Source: Chloroflexota bacterium (GTDB taxonomy: Bacteria; Chloroflexota; UBA6077). Taken from it: a DNA stretch of 7,061 nt. The stretch covers positions 1-7,061 of the forward strand of contig JAJZQR010000280.1 of assembly GCA_021806765.1 (NCBI GenBank), given 5' to 3'. The first letter of the stretch is position 1, and every line of letters begins with the position of its first letter. Below, piece by piece: positions 5,799-7,061 of the stretch. The notes below the pieces were generated by a model that searched no databases, was not told where the DNA came from, and worked only from the letters and a program-made list of their open reading frames with translations. The translations under genes and the position numbers were made by a program.

Positions 5799-6789
5799 GT
5801 TCGCTGCCCGGTCTGCGCTGCATTCGCCGCCGCAGCGAGGCGCTGGCGATGCCGTCCGTCTCCCCCTGGGAGCGGCGTCCATGGATCCTGAAGACGGCCA
5901 TGTGCACCACGATCCCCTCGTACACCAGGGCGGCGCCCGTGGCCCTGTCCCCCTCCAGCCGCAGGTCGTGCCCCAGGGCGATGGAGGGGTAGCTCTCCAC
6001 CCTGGCCCCGGCCACCCGCTTCAGCAGTCTCACGCCCCTCTCCCTCGCCACCGGTCCCTCCTCGGCACCGGGCACGGCGTCCATGGCGTAGCTGCGGACC
6101 AGCTTGCCCCACAGCTTCGCCGCCGTCGCGGGCTGGTCGAACAGGTCCGCCCCGACCATCCGGCCGTTCAGGGCCACCGCCATACCGACGGCGCTCTCCG
6201 CCACGGGGAAGGCCCGCTCGTAGTCGGCGAGGCTCTTCTCCTTCTGCCGGTACAGGTCGTTCATCGCACCGGTCGCCGAATGGACGCGATCCTCGCGCTG
6301 CCTGGAGGCGATGGCGTCCCACACGGCGCCCTGATCGGCCATGGGTCTGCGGGCCGCTCGCAGGTTCGCCTTCACCTGCTCGTCCTTGGCCCTACGCAAG
6401 AAAGCGGGCGCCGCCTCCCCCGGCATAAAGCGGGGCGCGGCGTCGTGCCAGCGACCGTGCTCCACGCAGGTCACCGGCAGCATGACCTCGCTCTTGGGGG
6501 CGACGAGGAAGCTGGCGTTGACCATCCGGTTCTGCTTGCCCCCCACGATCTCCTCGCCGTCCATCGCCAGCACCATCTCGTCCGACCGGTTCACCAGCCA
6601 CAGCTCGGGGACGGTCGCCGACGGTCTCTCCCGCACCTCCACCGCCCCTGCGGCCAGCGCCTCGGAGAGGACCCGGTAGCGCAGGGGGCTCTCGCCCTCG
6701 CGGGACACCGGGAAGAGGGTCATCCCCCCGAAGCTGTTCCCATCGCCAACCCTGAGCGTCGCCAGATAGCCATCCACGATCCCTTGCAT
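5788..6789 (-). CDS. ARPP-1 (DUF6569-like) domain protein
   Basis: A 333-residue protein resembling the ARPP-1 domain family, named for its association with ADP-ribosylglycohydrolase and rhodanese-phosphatase proteins. Its biochemical activity is not established. Recognisable stretches are MTLFPV (23-28), VPELWLVN (60-67), DGEEIVGGKQNR (77-88), LPVTCVEHGRW (104-114), VWDAI (156-160) and NGRMVGADLF (208-217). The conserved acidic, Gly and Gln/Asn residues in the second block could form a ligand site, but that is inference. No signal peptide or membrane helix is visible, so it is probably cytoplasmic. The last 30 or so residues are arginine-rich and look like a non-conserved tail. The ATG at 6789 has AGGAGG 5 nt upstream, a strong start. 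It appears to be a single-gene unit, and none of its named partner families occurs in this window. Confidence 0.85.
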   Translation of the reverse strand: MQGIVDGYLATLRVGDGNSFGGMTLFPVSREGESPLRYRVLSEALAAGAVEVRERPSATVPELWLVNRSDEMVLAMDGEEIVGGKQNRMVNASFLVAPKSEVMLPVTCVEHGRWHDAAPRFMPGEAAPAFLRRAKDEQVKANLRAARRPMADQGAVWDAIASRQREDRVHSATGAMNDLYRQKEKSLADYERAFPVAESAVGMAVALNGRMVGADLFDQPATAAKLWGKLVRSYAMDAVPGAEEGPVARERGVRLLKRVAGARVESYPSIALGHDLRLEGDRATGAALVYEGIVVHMAVFRIHGRRSQGETDGIASASLRRRMQRRPGSEPRQ

Positions 6790-6794
6790 GTCGC

Positions 6795-6819
6795 CCTCCT
6801 TCCGCCGCCTCGTGCGGCG
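6795..6819 (-). promoter_or_regulatory. Shine-Dalgarno site abutted by a GC-rich leader hairpin
   Basis: AGGAGG (6795-6800 on the minus strand) is 5 nt from the ARPP-1-like ATG. Two bases upstream, CGCCGC (6803-6808) and GCGGCG (6814-6819) form a perfect 6-bp stem with a 5-nt loop. The hairpin ends beside the ribosome binding site without covering it, so it could affect initiation or mRNA stability. No convincing -35/-10 pair is seen further upstream; TAGCAT near 6854 lacks a matching -35 box. Confidence 0.35.
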
Positions 6820-7010
6820 CCCCTCAAACCGTTTCCCACATCTTTCGCGACGATGCTAGCAACGGCCCGTGACAGCTAGTCTGTCGCGGATTCGGGCCAT
6901 CTTTGGATCGAGTCTGTCCACCTTGGAGGGAACTCCGGAGAGAAATGGATGAGGGGCATGGTTCACAGGGAGAGTGACAGTCTAACGAAGGCAGGCTACC
7001 CGGATCGTCG

Positions 7011-7061
7011 TGCCCGACCTGATCGGGCATCCAGGGTCCCCCCGTTGGCGTGAAGGAGCAG
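7011..7061. repeat. Interspersed repeat, right copy (cut by window end)
   Basis: TGCCCGA (7011-7017) and TCGGGCA (7023-7029) make a perfect 7-bp stem around CCTGA. ATCCAGGG, CGTTGGCGTG and AGGAG follow, as at the left end of the window in the same orientation. Hairpins of the form GCCCGA-CTTGA-TCGGGC-ATCCAG are dispersed palindromes seen in several bacterial groups. The element runs off the window. Confidence 0.6.

Noticed and set aside
6824..7030. Minus-strand open frame of 68 codons starting MPDQVGHDDPG
   Set aside because: Its start is just a translation of the interspersed repeat hairpin; there is no ribosome binding site or conserved motif.

Overview
The window is GC-rich bacterial DNA carrying five protein-coding genes, short interspersed palindromic repeats and no recognisable RNA gene, CRISPR array or transposase. 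The soluble Mo/W oxidoreductase system points to an anaerobic or facultatively anaerobic bacterium. The repeat style and the DUF4230-like and ARPP-1-like genes remind me of uncultured Chloroflexota (Dehalococcoidia-like) genomes, but that assignment is an impression and is not demonstrated by the sequence. The two ends of the window carry related copies of the same interspersed repeat. This is what one expects if the window is a whole contig whose assembly stopped at repeats.

Layout. Positions 1-551 hold repeat sequence and no supportable gene. Positions 552-4437 (minus strand) form a compact three-gene operon, transcribed right to left. It encodes an FAD/NAD(P)H oxidoreductase, then a 713-residue molybdopterin oxidoreductase whose start overlaps the flavoprotein's end by 22 bp, then a ferredoxin-type subunit with sixteen cysteines in four [4Fe-4S] motifs, 17 bp further on. 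A sigma70-like promoter (TTGACG, 17 bp, TAATAT) lies just ahead of the operon. Positions 4795-5478 (plus strand, divergent) encode a membrane-anchored DUF4230-like protein. Positions 5479-5787 are a convergent intergenic region containing a nested REP-like palindrome. Positions 5788-6789 (minus strand) encode an ARPP-1 (DUF6569-like) protein. The remaining bases are intergenic and end in the second repeat copy.

How the genes may work together. The operon reads as one soluble electron-transfer enzyme: NAD(P)H to FAD to four Fe-S clusters to a Mo/W-bisPGD active site, or the reverse. No Tat signal, membrane anchor or quinol-oxidising subunit is present, so a cytoplasmic NAD(P)-linked reductase or dehydrogenase is the likeliest reading. 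The substrate is not deducible. The catalytic subunit has a Cys metal-ligand candidate without the following His typical of formate dehydrogenase, and an unusual C-x2-C-x5-C cluster motif. The DUF4230-like and ARPP-1-like genes have no evident functional link to the operon.
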